Source: Telopea speciosissima (taxonomy: Eukaryota > Streptophyta > Magnoliopsida > Proteales > Proteaceae). From it: DNA of 64,000 nt. Below, one piece after another: positions 61,132 through 64,000 of the stretch; position 1 is the first letter of the stretch; the number at the start of each line of letters is the position of its first letter. Where the stretch lies: positions 9,747,563-9,811,562 of the forward strand of contig NC_057922.1 of NCBI RefSeq assembly GCF_018873765.1, read 5' to 3'. The notes under the pieces were generated by a model. The model had not been told where the DNA came from. It made no database searches and was given only the letters and a program-made list of their open reading frames with translations. Position numbers and translations under genes: made by a program.

Positions 61132-64000
61132 GAAGTAATGAATTTTGAAGTGTCAAAATCAATATAGATATGAAAATTATTTAAGTTGATTGGCCCAGGA
61201 AATTATCCTCTTCAGTTTTCTAAAGCTCGCGACAGTGGTAGGTGTGGCAGCTAGGACATCCAACGGTGGGACATAATAATCCTGGAAGATCCGGTCCAAA
61301 CCCAGATTTGACCCATATACGACCTGCAAATCTGCAATGGCCGTAAACCGACTGTCGGTTCCAGAATCTTGGCCTCTTCGATCCGGTTGATCTAACTGCT
61401 TGGTATGATCTTCGTCTTCATTTTCTTGCCATAGAAATTTTAACAACCCTTTATCTCATCTGAAATCCAACTGATTTTGGTGAGATTTGGTAGCAGACGA
61501 AGCTGAGGAAGAGGAGAAAACCTTCAGCTATAAGAATATACCTAAACTCAAGTTTTGGGATATCTTGGGAGGAGCCGTACTTGGACTCTGCTGCTGAGAA
61601 AACTCAGAGAATCGAGTATGCTAATACTGCAATTCACCTGAGCTGTACTTTGCATCCAAATCCATTTCTTGAGTAATTCTATTCCTCGGGTACGCTGTTC
61701 ATTCACTCCCTTTTAAATCTATAGTGGTTCATTTTGTTCTTTTGTGCTGCGAGTGAGGTATACATCCACTGCTTCGATAGGCAGTGAAGGTTTGCTTCCG
61801 TTTCTTTTAACGCTTGATTTTTCTTCGATCCTTTCTTTCTTTATTCATGTGGATTAAGACATTGAGTCATGGTGCATTTTCTCCTTTTGATGATTCTTCT
61901 TTTAGGACTAACATCAAACATTCTTGCGGTATTTCTCATATATATTTTCATTTCTTTTTCGTGGTCTTATCTTACTTCTCCTTTTTGTTAATCCATAAGT
62001 TGGTGTATGTTGCCTTCTACGTTTAGATTACTTTGGTTGGTCTCTTTGTATCTCCTTTATTAGAAATGATATGATCTGTGTTTTTGTGATTTTAGGTTTT
62101 TCAAGTGTTATTGTTTCCGTCTTGGATAGTATGTTGGGTCCTTTAAGCTGGTGTCTCTGTTTCGATTTCATGGTCTGTGTATTCATTCTCCATTGCCATC
62201 AGCATGTTTACTGGTTAATTAAGTTAGGGACTTTTTTGCCTCAAAAGCTTATGAGTGGTGGTCTTGGCCGGGGGGGGGGGGGGGAACAGTGGGAGACCAT
62301 TATGTGCATGGATAAGGGATGAGATTAATAGGGAAGATGAAATAAAATAGGGTGGGCAAGATATAAAATAAGAAAAAAAATTAGGTTTGCTTTACGAATT
62401 ATAGATGAAGCAAGGGTGTCTGGCTTATTGGGAGGTAACCGATCTCTTCTCGAGATAAATTAGGGATTCAAAGACTATCCTTTCATGACGTCTAGTTATG
62501 TTTAAATAGACATACAAGATAACTACTTGGTACAACAAAGCATCCCACTTTGCTTATAATTCCTAGCCACTTCACTAATAACTTTTACCCACTGCGTTGA
62601 TAACTCCCTAAACCACCCAACTACAGAAAAGAACAGATAATCCCATGCCGACTCAATAGCCCTCATGAAAACAATTCCCTGCATACTAACACCATTCGAT
62701 AATAGTACACATTAATACATAGGATAAAAAACCCATGAAAGCCGATGCACGAAACAGAGGCCCTCTTCAGTTATTTATTTGTTGATTGATGTCCTAAATA
62801 TATGATAAGTATGCACATTAATATTTTTTCGTATTATTTTGAGGGGCCGAGGTTTCCCACTGTCCAATGAGAGGGTGGCGAGAGGAATTCTTTCGATAGG
62901 GAGGCTTACAAATTGATTAAGGAGAGAGTTCAATGTGGGCCCCACGGGTCATTAGGTGAGAGGCGTGCGGTGTCGTGGGGATCTTTTTCCCATATTTTAA
63001 ACAATGTAGCTAATATTAGAACTATTTCTAATTCAAATTTTTTCATAATAGTAAGTTTTAATAATTTGGGTTGGCCCTCTTCAGATATTTATTTGTTGAT
63101 TGATGTTCTAAATATATGAAAGTATTAATATTTTTTAGTATTATTGTAAATAATTTAGTTTAATATTAGAACCGTTTCTAATTCAAGTTTGTATTGAATT
63201 ATTTAATTAATTACATTAAAAGTTAAAGAGAAGAATTTATTAAAACTTTTTATTATGAAAAATAAGAATTAAAATATAAAAATTTATAATGCCTGTTTAA
63301 TACTAATGATATGGCCATGCTCAGCATGCATTCTAATTACCATTGTTCAATTAGTAAGAGACTTGTTGACCAAAAAAATTATAAGAGACTATACGACTTG
63401 AGCCTAAAGATAGGAATGAAATCTTAATCTATTCGTAAACCATATATATTTTTTGACATAGATATATGGCGAGGGGTTTGGAAGTGAACCAAACTAATCC
63501 TAATCCATTTTGCAATGAGAGATGTACTGAAGCTATAATATCCCTACTAAGCCAAAATAGATTGAAATAGAGTGAGACAACTGAAATATTAAACTAGATT
63601 TATTTCAAAAGACAATTCAATAACTTCCCTAACAAGCTGAAACAGATTGAAACTGACCAAAATAACCACAACATTAACTAATATTTTGGTACAGATAATA
63701 TCTTGCATGTTGGAATGAACCTTAACATTTTAACTGGAACAAAATGTATTTTACAACTAAGTTTCCATCTCTCGCTTCTGATCAATTGTCAGAAATTATC
63801 CTACATCTTGATATATCTATCCTCTTGTATAACGTGTCATCAAACTGTGGGTACAAAAAGAAAGAAAGATCTTTTGGTGCTTTGGTTAATCACCAAATCA
63901 AATTCTTTTTTATTCATAAAATGGTCCTTTCTCTCTCTGTTCATTAAGAAATTTTCATTTACTGCTAGTATCTTTTTCTCATTTGACAGTCTACTTCAAA
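61131..64000. other. AT-rich intergenic region
   Basis: No recognised gene. An 89-codon minus-strand frame without an ATG (61446-61177) shows even codon use but no family I know. A poly-G run lies at 62271-62283. Two related ATTTATTTGTTGATTGATGT segments (62773-62792 and 63088-63107) suggest a diverged local duplication. The rest is simple AT-rich DNA. Confidence 0.5.

Noticed and set aside
61177-61446. 89-codon minus-strand frame ending ISWANQLK
   Set aside because: It lacks an ATG and I do not recognise the sequence. It could be a last exon or a scrap of a retrocopy, but nothing else supports a gene.
1-64000. CRISPR arrays, bacterial operons or a novel defence island
   Set aside because: The window is plant nuclear DNA; no regularly spaced repeats or prokaryotic gene layout are present.

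Overview
The window is nuclear DNA from a flowering plant. It has spliced genes with GT-AG introns, plant-only gene families, Au-type SINEs, plant L1 and RTE LINEs and many MITEs. The non-Brassicaceae form of PAD4, with a long insert in its lipase-like half, and the transposon-swollen introns suggest a medium-to-large genome, perhaps a woody or early-diverging eudicot. That last point is inference and no species is claimed.

Layout: (1) 1-4800 is AT-rich intergenic DNA with a long (TA)n tract. (2) 4899-6767 (+) is a single-exon SPARK-domain receptor-like kinase of the At1g11050 type. (3) 7913-36071 (-) is a complete UVR8 UV-B photoreceptor gene. I rebuilt it from 12 exons (1,326 nt, 441 aa) spread over 28 kb. 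Its introns hold L1 and RTE LINE pieces, four Au SINEs and MITEs. It converges tail-to-tail on the kinase. (4) 36072-51699 is about 15 kb of repeats: several fold-back MITEs, two LTR-like fossils, two TIR elements and a broken, 5'-truncated L1 with an RNase H tail that stops about 430 bp short of the next gene. (5) 51700-56342 (+) is PAD4 in four exons (635 aa), including a 14-nt first coding exon. (6) 57009-57080 (-) is tRNA-Trp(CCA). (7) 58400-59470 is a GC-rich, decayed gene-like stretch. (8) 59901-60703 (+) is an NDR1 orthologue. It lies between inverted MITE copies and between 18-bp direct repeats, with an A-run just before the downstream repeat. (9) 61078-64000 is AT-rich DNA with no recognisable gene.

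Functional theme: PAD4 (with EDS1, the TIR-NLR and basal immunity node) and NDR1 (the classical CC-NLR node) lie about 3.6 kb apart on the same strand. UVR8 and a SPARK receptor kinase lie upstream. The most notable points are this PAD4-NDR1 pairing, the possible retro-insertion or MITE-bounded structure of NDR1, a GC-AG intron in UVR8 whose retention would truncate the photoreceptor, and several small transposon families with clean target-site duplications.
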